Source: a virus. Taken from it: DNA of 64,000 nt. The stretch is from positions 21,966-85,965 of IMG/VR virus record IMGVR_UViG_3300044640_000597; one strand, written 5' to 3'. Below the pieces are notes generated by a model. That model had not been told where the DNA came from and ran no database searches. It was given only the letters and a program-made list of their open reading frames with translations. The position numbers and the translations under genes are program-made. Position 1 is the stretch's first letter. The number at the start of each line of letters is the position of its first letter. This document shows positions 57,921-63,670 of the stretch, piece by piece.

Positions 57921-58150
57921 TAATTTTTCTTAACTTGGGCTTGTATTCTAAAGTGAGTCTTTTCTTGTTCTGCAGCTAAGATAGCCATGATTCCCCTGAG
58001 TTCCTCATAACTAAACTGACATACAAACTTGTCCTCGTCATCTAGAAACTGCACAACCATCTCATCTATATAGACAACAAGTTGAGTAGTGTTCTCATCC
58101 CCTGTAGTAAACGGGGGTTGGTAAATCCCTGCTTTGATGGTAGTTGGCAT
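57920..58150 (-). CDS. Small protein preceding the fibre gene
   Basis: A 76-residue protein, beginning PTTIKAGIYQPPFTTGDENT. It forms strands followed by a helix (SYEELRGIMAILAAEQEKT) and is mostly acidic. It is coupled to the fibre gene by TAATG. Unknown; may be a fibre-attachment or assembly factor. Confidence 0.6.
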   Translation of the reverse strand: MPTTIKAGIYQPPFTTGDENTTQLVVYIDEMVVQFLDDEDKFVCQFSYEELRGIMAILAAEQEKTHFRIQAQVKKN

Positions 58151-58465
58151 ATGAGAAAATTTTCTTTAAAGGTACGGATAATTTCCCAATTGGGCACACC
58201 TATCCCCTTAGAGATTTTTTTGTTTAAAATTGAGTTTCAGTTCTGCCGTCTTTAGCCTTCGGTGGGACATTCCATTCTTCCCTATAGTCGTAATCCACCC
58301 CAGAACCTTATATCAATTCCATTTCAGCAACTATCGGGGACAACTTTCATACTCTATGTAATTGAAAGTGAGTATGATAGAACCCAACGTCTGACCCCTT
58401 ACTTACCTTCTGGCCCTCAGGGGTGATCATCTTAATAGATGGTTGCTATTTGCAAATGTATACAA
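58151..58465 (-). other. Leader region with chained tiny ORFs
   Basis: No gene over 30 codons is found here. On the minus strand a 27-codon frame (ATG 58430 to TGA 58347; peptide starts MITPEGQKVSKGSDVGFYHT) overlaps by ATGA an 8-codon frame (ATG 58350, MKVVPDSC). A 24-codon frame from GTG 58298 to TAA 58224 starts VDYDYREEWNVPPKAKDG. The charge pattern of the last looks protein-like. These could be leader peptides, remnants of one gene broken by frameshifts, or chance. A TACATTTG box (58453-58460) could be the -7 element of a promoter for the tail genes; a clear -33 TTG is not present. Confidence 0.35.
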
Positions 58466-58600
58466 TTATCCTTGCCCCTTGCTAACTTTCTTGTAAAGTT
58501 TTGAACTTTTAAGTTTAGAGTGCTTTTTCTTAGAATGAACCCCTGGACGTTTCTTTCTAGGGTTTGGGGACCAGGAGTTTACGGAGTTTATTTTTGCCAT
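58466..58600 (-). CDS. Small basic conserved phage protein (44 residues)
   Basis: ATG 58598-58600 opens a 44-codon frame ending TAA 58466-58468. The peptide is very basic (KKRPGVHSKKKHSKLKSSKL, then YKKVSKGQG). I know this R-P-x-V-H-x-K...KxSxxYKK..RGQG pattern from many tailed phages as a small protein of unknown function. It is the first gene on the minus strand, next to the divergence point. It may bind nucleic acid, given its charge. A plus-strand frame across the same place is a shadow. Confidence 0.75.
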   Translation of the reverse strand: MAKINSVNSWSPNPRKKRPGVHSKKKHSKLKSSKLYKKVSKGQG

Positions 58601-58685
58601 TTTTGTTTATTTTGTAACAAATTTACTATGAAAAATGTTACGAACTTTTACTATCTTCGTGCCTTACAATTTAAATCCAAATATC
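58601..58685. promoter_or_regulatory. Divergent intergenic region between late and early sides
   Basis: These 85 bp, AT-rich, separate the two gene blocks. On the plus strand TATCTTCG (58652-58659) resembles the -7 box TAnnTTTG and would give a start near 58666, before ATG 58686. If so, the longer frame from 58635 would not be made. No clear -33 box is visible, so promoter assignment is weak. Confidence 0.4.
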
Positions 58686-59006
58686 ATGTTCCCAATTTCA
58701 TCAACCAACGAAGAGAAAGTACTCGTATCCATCAACCCAACAACTGCTGCTGGTAACCCTGCAACTGTTGACGGAGTTCCTGTTTGGACAGTAGTATCTG
58801 GTGATTGCACTGTAGAACCATCTGCTGACGGTCTATCTTGCTACATCATTTCAGGTCAACCTAATGTAGCTAACTTGATTGAAGTTTCAGCTGATGCTGA
58901 TCTTGATGCTGAGGAAGTTCGTACTATTACTGAGACTATCGTTTACACAGTAGTAGCTGCTGAAGCTCAAGCTCTCGGAATTGTATCTGCTGTTGAACCT
59001 AAGTAA
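58686..59006 (+). CDS. Small Ig-like domain protein
   Basis: A 106-residue protein from ATG 58686; a longer in-frame start at 58635 is less likely because of the putative promoter and the hydrophobic, unconserved extension. It begins FPISSTNEEKVLVSINPTTA, then a VPVWTVVSGD strand and DGLSCYIISG, and ends with a VVAAEAQALGIVSAVEPK segment. The strand order fits bacterial Ig-like (BIg2/BACON-like) domains. Similar small proteins are common in phages of Bacteroidota and may decorate virions or bind glycans. It is the first plus-strand gene and is followed by another Ig-like gene 12 bp later. Confidence 0.68.
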   Translation: MFPISSTNEEKVLVSINPTTAAGNPATVDGVPVWTVVSGDCTVEPSADGLSCYIISGQPNVANLIEVSADADLDAEEVRTITETIVYTVVAAEAQALGIVSAVEPK

Positions 59007-59018
59007 TCTTAATCTAAG

Positions 59019-59324
59019 ATGAAACTTAACGTATACTTCGACAATGCTTCTGTTTTTAACTTTGAGAAACTCGACGTTATCGTTGGGGAGAAGTTTAAAG
59101 TAGAGGCTACCGAAGCTCCTGAAAATGTTGCATGGTTCTTCGATAACGATCCAGTTGTACAAGCTGAGGCCATGGGGAACCAAGCAATTATCACAGCAGC
59201 TCAAGAGGGGATGACTAACGTACTATTTGTAGTTAACAATAGTCAAGTTATTCACAAGTTTACTATTAACGTAGTAAATCCCGTAAATTTGAACCCTGTA
59301 GTTCTAAACGTAGAGCTAAAATAA
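59019..59324 (+). CDS. Small Ig-like domain protein, second copy type
   Basis: A 101-residue protein with strands KLNVYFDNASVFNFEKLDVI, VAWFFDNDPVV, NQAIITAAQEGMTNVLFVV and HKFTINVV, the order of a BIg2-like Ig fold. It shares the fold but little clear identity with the preceding gene. A terminator follows the stop, so the two Ig-like genes form a short unit of their own. It may be surface-exposed on the virion or the infected cell; no signal peptide is visible. Confidence 0.65.
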   Translation: MKLNVYFDNASVFNFEKLDVIVGEKFKVEATEAPENVAWFFDNDPVVQAEAMGNQAIITAAQEGMTNVLFVVNNSQVIHKFTINVVNPVNLNPVVLNVELK

Positions 59325-59346
59325 ACCCCGTCTTAACCTAAGAACT

Positions 59347-59374
59347 AGCCTCCTTATTGGGGGCTTTTTCTTTT
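59347..59374 (+). terminator. Intrinsic terminator after the Ig-like genes
   Basis: AGCCTCC pairs with GGGGGCT (one G-T pair) around a TTATT loop, followed by TTTTTCTTTT. It closes the Ig-like gene pair. Confidence 0.85.
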
Positions 59375-59474
59375 ATACCCTATGAGGTATAATTTTAATG
59401 ACAACTCATGTATTATACCTTATTGGGTGTAATTGGGTGTGTTATCGGTCAAGTTAACTGCGTAAAAACTTGAC
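59374..59474. repeat. Inverted and direct repeats in the intergenic region
   Basis: A 20-bp imperfect inverted repeat has arms at 59374-59393 and 59412-59431 (17 of 20 matching). The second arm runs into a tandem direct repeat ATTGGGTGT (59422-59430 and 59432-59440). A perfect 8-bp inverted repeat GTCAAGTT/AACTTGAC (59448-59455, 59467-59474) follows, then a run of eight Ts. It may be an operator, replication element or a second terminator. The rest of the 59325-59601 gap has no gene. Confidence 0.55.
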
Positions 59475-59601
59475 ATAAAATTTTTTTTAGGGAAATTTTC
59501 TGAGAGTGTTGTCCTACGTATTCAAAGACCCCCGCTAAGTTTTGGAGGATAAGTATATCCCCCATAATAATTTATTCGTAAACTTCATAAATCTAAACAC
59601 A

Positions 59602-59901
59602 ATGGCTAACACCACAATGTTCACACCTAGCACAGCAAAGCTTTGTGCTCGTAAGAAAGACAACGTAGTTTTCTCTCTTTACTTATCTAATAGTGTAAAG
59701 GCTAGCGCCAATTACAATATTAAGAAAGTAAAAGGTAAATTGCACTTCGAAATCGAAGCTCAGAACACATCTAAAGAAGATGACAAAGTTCTGATGACTG
59801 CATTCGTCTATAAAGACGATGCCAAGTGGAATGAGATTCTCACTTGGTGTGTGCAGGAAGGTCTTCTCGGAGAAGACGAAGCACAAGCTGAGATGAACTA
59901 A
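59602..59901 (+). CDS. Small early protein, unknown
   Basis: A 99-residue protein, starting at ATG 59602 after the A-rich leader typical of the other plus-strand genes; an upstream ATG at 59542 would add 20 unlikely residues. It begins ANTTMFTPSTAKLCARKKDN, has a basic beta-strand centre (NIKKVKGKLHFEIEAQ) and an acidic helical end (WCVQEGLLGEDEAQAEMN). A very strong terminator follows, so it is a single-gene unit and probably strongly expressed. Unknown function; a small host-takeover factor or DNA-binding protein is possible. Confidence 0.65.
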   Translation: MANTTMFTPSTAKLCARKKDNVVFSLYLSNSVKASANYNIKKVKGKLHFEIEAQNTSKEDDKVLMTAFVYKDDAKWNEILTWCVQEGLLGEDEAQAEMN

Positions 59902-59915
59902 GAAGCTTGAAAATT

Positions 59916-59939
59916 GGGGGACATTCGTCCCCCTTTTTT
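59916..59939 (+). terminator. Perfect intrinsic terminator
   Basis: GGGGGAC-ATTC-GTCCCCC followed by six Ts: a 7-bp GC-rich stem with tetraloop, 14 bp after the stop of the 99-residue gene. It insulates the long non-coding region that follows. Confidence 0.92.
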
Positions 59940-60001
59940 GGTTTATTTTTATGTCGATACTCGTTACTAAGCTCGTTACTAATAAATTATTATGTGTGTT
60001 G

Positions 60002-60856
60002 GAGAGATTGATTGCCAATACTCTCACACTCATTAAGTGTGGTATCATGATGACTATCTAACTAGTTGTATAACATGGTATCACACTTTATCCTCTTGTG
60101 TCTGATTAACAGAGACACAGATAGGGTATGACTGTAACCCATAGCAATACAGTTATTATACATTCTAGTTATAACTTTAACTGGTAAAACTTGTACTGAT
60201 ATACAGGTAATCCTATACTAGATAGGTTCTTGGTTCCGTGGCTTGACATCCATTGTTAAAACAAGTTGTTATATGATACCTTAAATTAAACCTGGAATAT
60301 GGTTGCACCGCTTGTAGGTCATGGTGTGTAAAAGTAAAACAGCCTTCTAATAATCCTAAGTGGATAGCTTCTCACTGATGCTTAAAGTGTTCTTTTTATT
60401 TAATTACTTATTTATTTATTTTCCTTAATTAATGGGTGGGATTAATGTAGTTAATATCCTATACCCAAAAACCTAAGAAATGCAGAATATGTGTTGATAC
60501 TTACTTAAACACTATTCCACCTATCAGTACTCTAAAAGAGAGGTTGTTAAACTGATATTAAAAGGTGTAAGACAATCCTATTTAGTCCTAAGCATGACAC
60601 TAAACTGCTTATTCATAGTATCGTTACTCTTTCTTTAACCGAGTATCTATCCAGTAAGCTGCTGGCGTTTGTGGGTGTCCAGATAACCCTCATATTTAAT
60701 GCACCATAACTATCTTCCCAAGGGATAGCAGTTGTAATAACTAATGATATTGTAATAGGGTCTCAACAATACTGTTGCAACAGGTTGAGTAGGAATGCAC
60801 AATTCCCTAAATATCAAGACAGCTATGTTTGTCATTAGTATTAGTTGTTACAACTG
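60002..60856 (+). ncRNA. Candidate large structured RNA in a 1-kb gene-free region
   Basis: Between 59940 and 60918 no credible gene exists on either strand. The stretch is filled with self-complementary segments: 60002-60025 (9 bp, one bulge), 60026-60040, 60097-60119 (7 bp), 60128-60156 (9 bp), 60434-60466 (11 bp, three parts), 60485-60517 (10 bp, one bulge), 60518-60567 (CACCT/AGGTG and TATCAGT/ACTGATA around CTCT/AGAG), 60710-60728, and a 17-bp stem 60729-60745/60840-60856 enclosing further helices and the palindrome 60772-60783. Long-range pairs also fit (60041-60048 with 60273-60280; 60188-60194 with 60261-60267). An AT-rich tract lies at 60388-60432. It may be a large phage RNA comparable in size to GOLLD or ROOL, or a replication origin. 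The strand is assumed from neighbouring genes. Confidence 0.5.
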
Positions 60857-60881
60857 AGTGCAGAGGGGATATTAAATTAGT

Positions 60882-60891
60882 AATCAATAAC
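60882..60891 (+). promoter_or_regulatory. Leader element AATCAATAAC, copy 1
   Basis: This 10-mer lies 27 bp before ATG 60919 and recurs exactly at 61431 and 63425, each time in an AT-rich context with TTAAT or TTAGT just upstream. A shared early promoter or ribosome-loading element is possible. A TATGTTTG box (60824-60831) is further upstream. Confidence 0.45.
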
Positions 60892-60918
60892 TTAAATCAT
60901 ACTCAAACACTTAACATC

Positions 60919-61155
60919 ATGAAACAAGCTGTTAAATTCTTATCAAAGATTGCTCAATTAGTACTAATAGCATGTGTAGTATTCGTTACTCCTGCTATTG
61001 TACACTGTATTGTTACCTTTACGTTCAGTCATTACATCAATGACTTGAGCTCGACTATTTACTGTGGTCTTATGAGTTTCATCTCATTGATTGTTACTGT
61101 ATTCTACATTGCTATTGAAGCTGAACGTATTGAAGATAAACCTTCTAACTTCTAA
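60919..61155 (+). CDS. Small two-TM membrane protein
   Basis: A 78-residue protein from ATG 60919; an extension upstream to 60829 would run through the 17-bp stem of the structured region and is rejected. Two hydrophobic helices (about 10-32 and 48-66) are separated by a short loop with FSHYINDLSS, and the tail is charged (EAERIEDKPSNF). It is followed 12 bp later by a lipoprotein gene. It may act on the host envelope early in infection, for example in superinfection exclusion. No family recognised. Confidence 0.62.
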   Translation: MKQAVKFLSKIAQLVLIACVVFVTPAIVHCIVTFTFSHYINDLSSTIYCGLMSFISLIVTVFYIAIEAERIEDKPSNF

Positions 61156-61167
61156 TACTATAGCACT

Positions 61168-61359
61168 ATGAGTAACAAGACTAAATTTGCTGAGGATATG
61201 ACAGCCTTCGGGTTGTCTATCCTTATCATTATCCTTATTGTGATAATGATGACATCATGCTCTACATCTAGAGAGTATGGATATCAAGACCATCTAAGAT
61301 CTACTCACCACAAGAACTTTATCTCTAAAGATAATGGTGGTTGTGGGTGGAATAAGTAA
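61168..61359 (+). CDS. Small lipoprotein
   Basis: A 63-residue protein with an N-terminal hydrophobic segment (LSILIIILIVIMMTSCS) ending in a lipobox-like MMTSC with Cys31. The mature part would be 33 residues, ending GGCGWNK, a Gly-Cys-Gly-Trp end I recall from small lipoproteins of Bacteroidota and their phages. It follows a two-TM protein gene. It is likely anchored in the envelope; possible roles are superinfection exclusion or outer spanin. It is far from the lysis cassette, so the latter is less likely. Confidence 0.65.
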   Translation: MSNKTKFAEDMTAFGLSILIIILIVIMMTSCSTSREYGYQDHLRSTHHKNFISKDNGGCGWNK

Positions 61360-61396
61360 GGACTTTACCTATTGGACTTCATACAATAGCAGCTTA

Positions 61397-61417
61397 ACGG
61401 TGAGGCTTAAACCGTTC
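61397..61417 (+). terminator. Hairpin after the lipoprotein gene
   Basis: AACGGT (61397-61402) and ACCGTT (61412-61417) form a 6-bp stem, followed by CCTTTTAAT. The T-run is short, so termination may be partial. Confidence 0.45.
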
Positions 61418-61430
61418 CTTTTAATCTGTA

Positions 61431-61440
61431 ATCAATAACA
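61431..61440 (+). promoter_or_regulatory. Leader element AATCAATAAC, copy 2
   Basis: Exact copy, 15 bp before ATG 61456, preceded by TTTTAATCTGT, nearly the same as the sequence before copy 3 (TTTAATCTA). Confidence 0.45.
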
Positions 61441-61455
61441 AACACATATAAAATC

Positions 61456-62094
61456 ATGACACAGTTAAAACAAACAGCGGTCGAATGGGTATTCGACAAG
61501 ATGAGTAATGTATTAGCTGGTAATTCCAGTGTAACTACTCAAGAAATACTAGAGCAAGGACTAGCAATGCATCAAGAACAAATTGAACAAGCTTGGATGG
61601 ATGCAGAAGATAATCTGCTAACCGAAGAGTCAGCTAAGTTCTTTGCAGAGAAATACTACAACAAAACATATAAAGTAGTAGAGGAGGAAGTAGTGGATGA
61701 CGAAGGTGATGGCACTATTCCTCAAGCTGAAGACTGGTTCATTGATATGGTCAATGAAGATGCTCATCCAGATGATGACTCAGAGTATCGTCAGTATCGT
61801 GAACGTGCTGATGTACCAGAATACATCATTGCATCTATTAGTCTTGATGCTTACGAGACATATGTATTCGAAGCTACTGCTGATGGTAACATAGTAACCT
61901 TCGATGAGTATGGTGGATTAGCAGCGAGATGGGGTGATGCTAGATGGTGGGATGCTGAAGCTGCTGTTAAATCATGTATGAGAAACAGCTATGATTTAGT
62001 ATCTGTTAAAGGTAATCACTATCTATTCAAGCTAGTTAAACCTGATGAGCTCACTCATTTCGATGGTGATGAATCAGATAGAATCAGCTATTAA
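61456..62094 (+). CDS. Acidic early protein, unknown
   Basis: A 212-residue acidic protein. The first 55 residues (TQLKQTAVEWVFDKMSNVL, then a GLAMHQEQIEQAW helix) match a short N-terminal module (KQTAVEWL...QA..ME.EQI) that I know from many small proteins of Bacteroidota and their phages. The middle is Asp/Glu-rich. The C-terminal 90 residues (YIIASISLDAYETYVFEATA, RWWDAEAAVKSCMRN) form a separate alpha/beta domain. The next gene starts 2 bp after the stop. Function unknown. Confidence 0.68.
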   Translation: MTQLKQTAVEWVFDKMSNVLAGNSSVTTQEILEQGLAMHQEQIEQAWMDAEDNLLTEESAKFFAEKYYNKTYKVVEEEVVDDEGDGTIPQAEDWFIDMVNEDAHPDDDSEYRQYRERADVPEYIIASISLDAYETYVFEATADGNIVTFDEYGGLAARWGDARWWDAEAAVKSCMRNSYDLVSVKGNHYLFKLVKPDELTHFDGDESDRISY

Positions 62095-62095
62095 T

Positions 62096-62464
62096 ATGAA
62101 GACACTTACCTACATCAAGAGAGTTGAGATAGAAGAAACAATACCGTTTCCTATCATCACATTTGTTGCTGAGAAAGTGCGAGTTAGTACAGGAGATAGC
62201 TCATGGTTTGACATGGGCTATACTCCTAGACTCGATGGTCTGACAGTACATCAGTATCGTAAACTCCATAATGCTTGGGATAGAGATATCGATATAGCCT
62301 TAGAAGAATATGTAAAGACTACATATAATCTACGTAGTGGATGGGGTCAAGTAGACTACCATGTCTATTCAGCTAAACAACTTGGTATGCCTGAGCTTAC
62401 TAAAGTTGATCCAAAGTTTAACGATGATCATGCTGATCTAGTTAGAATGTTTACAGGGGCTTAG
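62096..62464 (+). CDS. Small early protein, unknown
   Basis: A 122-residue protein from ATG 62096, two bases after the preceding stop; a longer reading would overlap that gene. It starts KTLTYIKRVEIEETIPFPII with beta strands and has a helical Trp/His-rich centre (HQYRKLHNAWDRDIDIALEE). It does not resemble a known family to me. Its stop codon lies inside the loop of a terminator-like hairpin. Confidence 0.62.
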   Translation: MKTLTYIKRVEIEETIPFPIITFVAEKVRVSTGDSSWFDMGYTPRLDGLTVHQYRKLHNAWDRDIDIALEEYVKTTYNLRSGWGQVDYHVYSAKQLGMPELTKVDPKFNDDHADLVRMFTGA

Positions 62465-62473
62465 TCCCCTTTT
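62456..62473 (+). terminator. Terminator overlapping the stop codon
   Basis: GGGG (62456-62459) pairs with CCCC (62466-62469) and TTTT follows; the TAG stop lies in the loop. A short stem, but well placed. Confidence 0.55.
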
Positions 62474-62572
62474 ACTAATGCAGCCAGTGTAACAACTGAA
62501 GGTCACAAGCCCTTTAATGCAGAGTGGTAAAATCAATTCATTCATTTAATTTATTATTTAATCATCAAAATC

Positions 62573-63178
62573 ATGATGAACAACACAATCAACAGTGGCT
62601 CGTTGCAGGGATTGCAAGCGGGTCAAACCCTTTTACTCCAAGCTCGTAAGGTTAATGGAGGTAAGATTCAATTGGAATTTGCTGAGATTGTCAAAACACA
62701 GTCTACTGCAGCAAACCCACTTGCTATCTTTAACAAGTCAGACGACCGTTTCTCACAAGGCAATGGTGCTCGTCGTGCTTGGCTTACTGCTGAAGCTAAG
62801 GATGCTTCGGTTTATCTCAACATCAACCTGATGGATGATGCTGATTGGGAGGTTGACCAAATGGGACGTGAGATACTCCCATTGAATGTCATCAATCCAA
62901 TTGCTATCATCAATGCGGAAGCATTCCCATTGAAGGTGCAAGTTGAGGAGACTGTTACTCCTACAGATTGGCAGGCAAGCAACGTCGAAACTGCGGCTAA
63001 GCGTCGTGGTAAAGATGGGGACTTCATCACTCACCAAGGTATGTACATCTTTGCTAACACTCGTGTAGTGTTTAACAAAGCTAATCACATCTTCCTTGAA
63101 GTGGATGCTGCTAAGTCAAATGTATCTACTGGCATTCCTGCAAGTGGTAGCTTTGACTCAAGTCCGTTCTTCAGCTAA
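62573..63178 (+). CDS. Early protein, possible single-stranded DNA-binding role
   Basis: A 201-residue protein of alternating strands (QTLLLQARKVNGGKIQLEFA, VYLNINLMDDADWEVDQMG, FITHQGMYIFANTRVVF), ending in GSFDSSPFFS. The beta-rich core and an aromatic, flexible C-terminus recall SSB-like proteins, and it lies just before the replication exonuclease. However, no OB-fold signature is certain, and the tail has few acids. Unknown is the honest label; SSB is a testable guess. Its leader lacks the AATCAATAAC element. Confidence 0.6.
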   Translation: MMNNTINSGSLQGLQAGQTLLLQARKVNGGKIQLEFAEIVKTQSTAANPLAIFNKSDDRFSQGNGARRAWLTAEAKDASVYLNINLMDDADWEVDQMGREILPLNVINPIAIINAEAFPLKVQVEETVTPTDWQASNVETAAKRRGKDGDFITHQGMYIFANTRVVFNKANHIFLEVDAAKSNVSTGIPASGSFDSSPFFS

Positions 63179-63191
63179 TTATAGCTGAGTA

Positions 63192-63271
63192 AATCAGGTA
63201 GCTCAACTGGTAGAGCACTGCAAGTTCTGTTGAACTCTTGCATGGATATGGGTTCGAATCCCATCCTGATT
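63192..63271 (+). tRNA. tRNA-like element with abnormal anticodon arm
   Basis: Acceptor AATCAGG/CCTGATT (7 bp), D-arm GCTC-AACTGGTA-GAGC and T-arm ATGGG-TTCGAAT-CCCAT are perfect. The 31 nt between the D and T arms (23 expected in an ordinary tRNA) fold as TGCAAG-TTC/GAA-CT-CTTGCA (63219-63242) with a TGTT loop, so no 7-nt anticodon loop exists. CCA is not encoded, and the discriminator is T. A small hairpin (63172-63187) just upstream may help processing. It is either a tRNA-like decoy or a tRNA broken by insertion; amino acid cannot be assigned. Confidence 0.6.
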
Positions 63272-63319
63272 TCAAAAACCCTCTCATTGTGTACTACGAA
63301 TAACCATTGAATAGACTAT

Positions 63320-63371
63320 AGCAGGTTTGGGGTTGCCTGCTGTCTGTTCTCTGGCATATAAGCAAGAGAAA
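63320..63371 (+). other. Two hairpins after the tRNA-like element
   Basis: AGCAGG/CCTGCT (63320-63325, 63336-63341) and TTCTCT/AGAGAA (about 63346-63371) form consecutive stems between the tRNA-like element and the next gene. They may be processing sites or part of a structured leader. Confidence 0.4.
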
Positions 63372-63424
63372 ACAAGGGACACCGTTCGTTTGTTACTAGT
63401 TACGAAACAATTTAATTTAATCTA

Positions 63425-63434
63425 AATCAATAAC
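63425..63434 (+). promoter_or_regulatory. Leader element AATCAATAAC, copy 3
   Basis: Exact copy ending 2 bp before ATG 63437, preceded by TTTAATCTA. If the element were a promoter the transcript could hardly include this start, so here an mRNA-level role or a different start is more likely. Confidence 0.4.
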
Positions 63435-63436
63435 TT

Positions 63437-63670
63437 ATGTCAAGAATGAAATTAGTATTAGACTTGATGGAGTCTGGGACTTATCAAGCGTTTGAACTAC
63501 AAGCTATGATGGCTAGCCAACGTGGAGAAAGACAATTCCAGTTTGGTAATGCATCGTATGATGTAGAGTTTGCTGCCAATGTGATGGCTTATATTTACCA
63601 CAAAATTGCACAACAACACCATGAACAACATTTTCTTTATCAGCAAGAACCAGGCACTGATAGCGAGTAG
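63437..63670 (+). CDS. Small protein before the exonuclease gene
   Basis: A 77-residue protein, helical at the start (SRMKLVLDLMESGTYQAFEL) and His/Gln-rich near the end (IAQQHHEQHFLYQQE). It overlaps the exonuclease gene by 50 bp in another frame, so the two are probably translated together. Unknown function; possibly a replication accessory factor. Confidence 0.55.
   Translation: MSRMKLVLDLMESGTYQAFELQAMMASQRGERQFQFGNASYDVEFAANVMAYIYHKIAQQHHEQHFLYQQEPGTDSE

Noticed and set aside
58520-58756. Plus-strand 78-residue frame
   Set aside because: It covers the minus-strand basic 44-residue gene and the early leader, and has no protein-like features.
60581-60611. H-type pseudoknot (TTTAGT/ACTAAA with TAAGCA/TGCTTA)
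   Set aside because: Both 6-bp stems are perfect, but the single-nucleotide connecting loop is too short to cross a 6-bp helix, so the stems are more likely alternatives.
60002-60856. Group I intron, tmRNA or RNase P RNA
   Set aside because: No conserved core segments of these RNAs were recognised, and the flanking genes are not an interrupted gene. A covariance search would settle it.
60829-60918. N-terminal extension of the two-TM protein
   Set aside because: It would run through the 3' arm of the 17-bp stem; ATG 60919 has the usual A-rich leader.
63192-63271. Ordinary tRNA (Arg, Asn or Cys) or stop-suppressor tRNA
   Set aside because: No 5-bp stem with a 7-nt loop can be drawn between the D and T arms; candidate anticodons lack proper flanking bases. 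Genes here use all three stops normally, so there is no sign of stop recoding.
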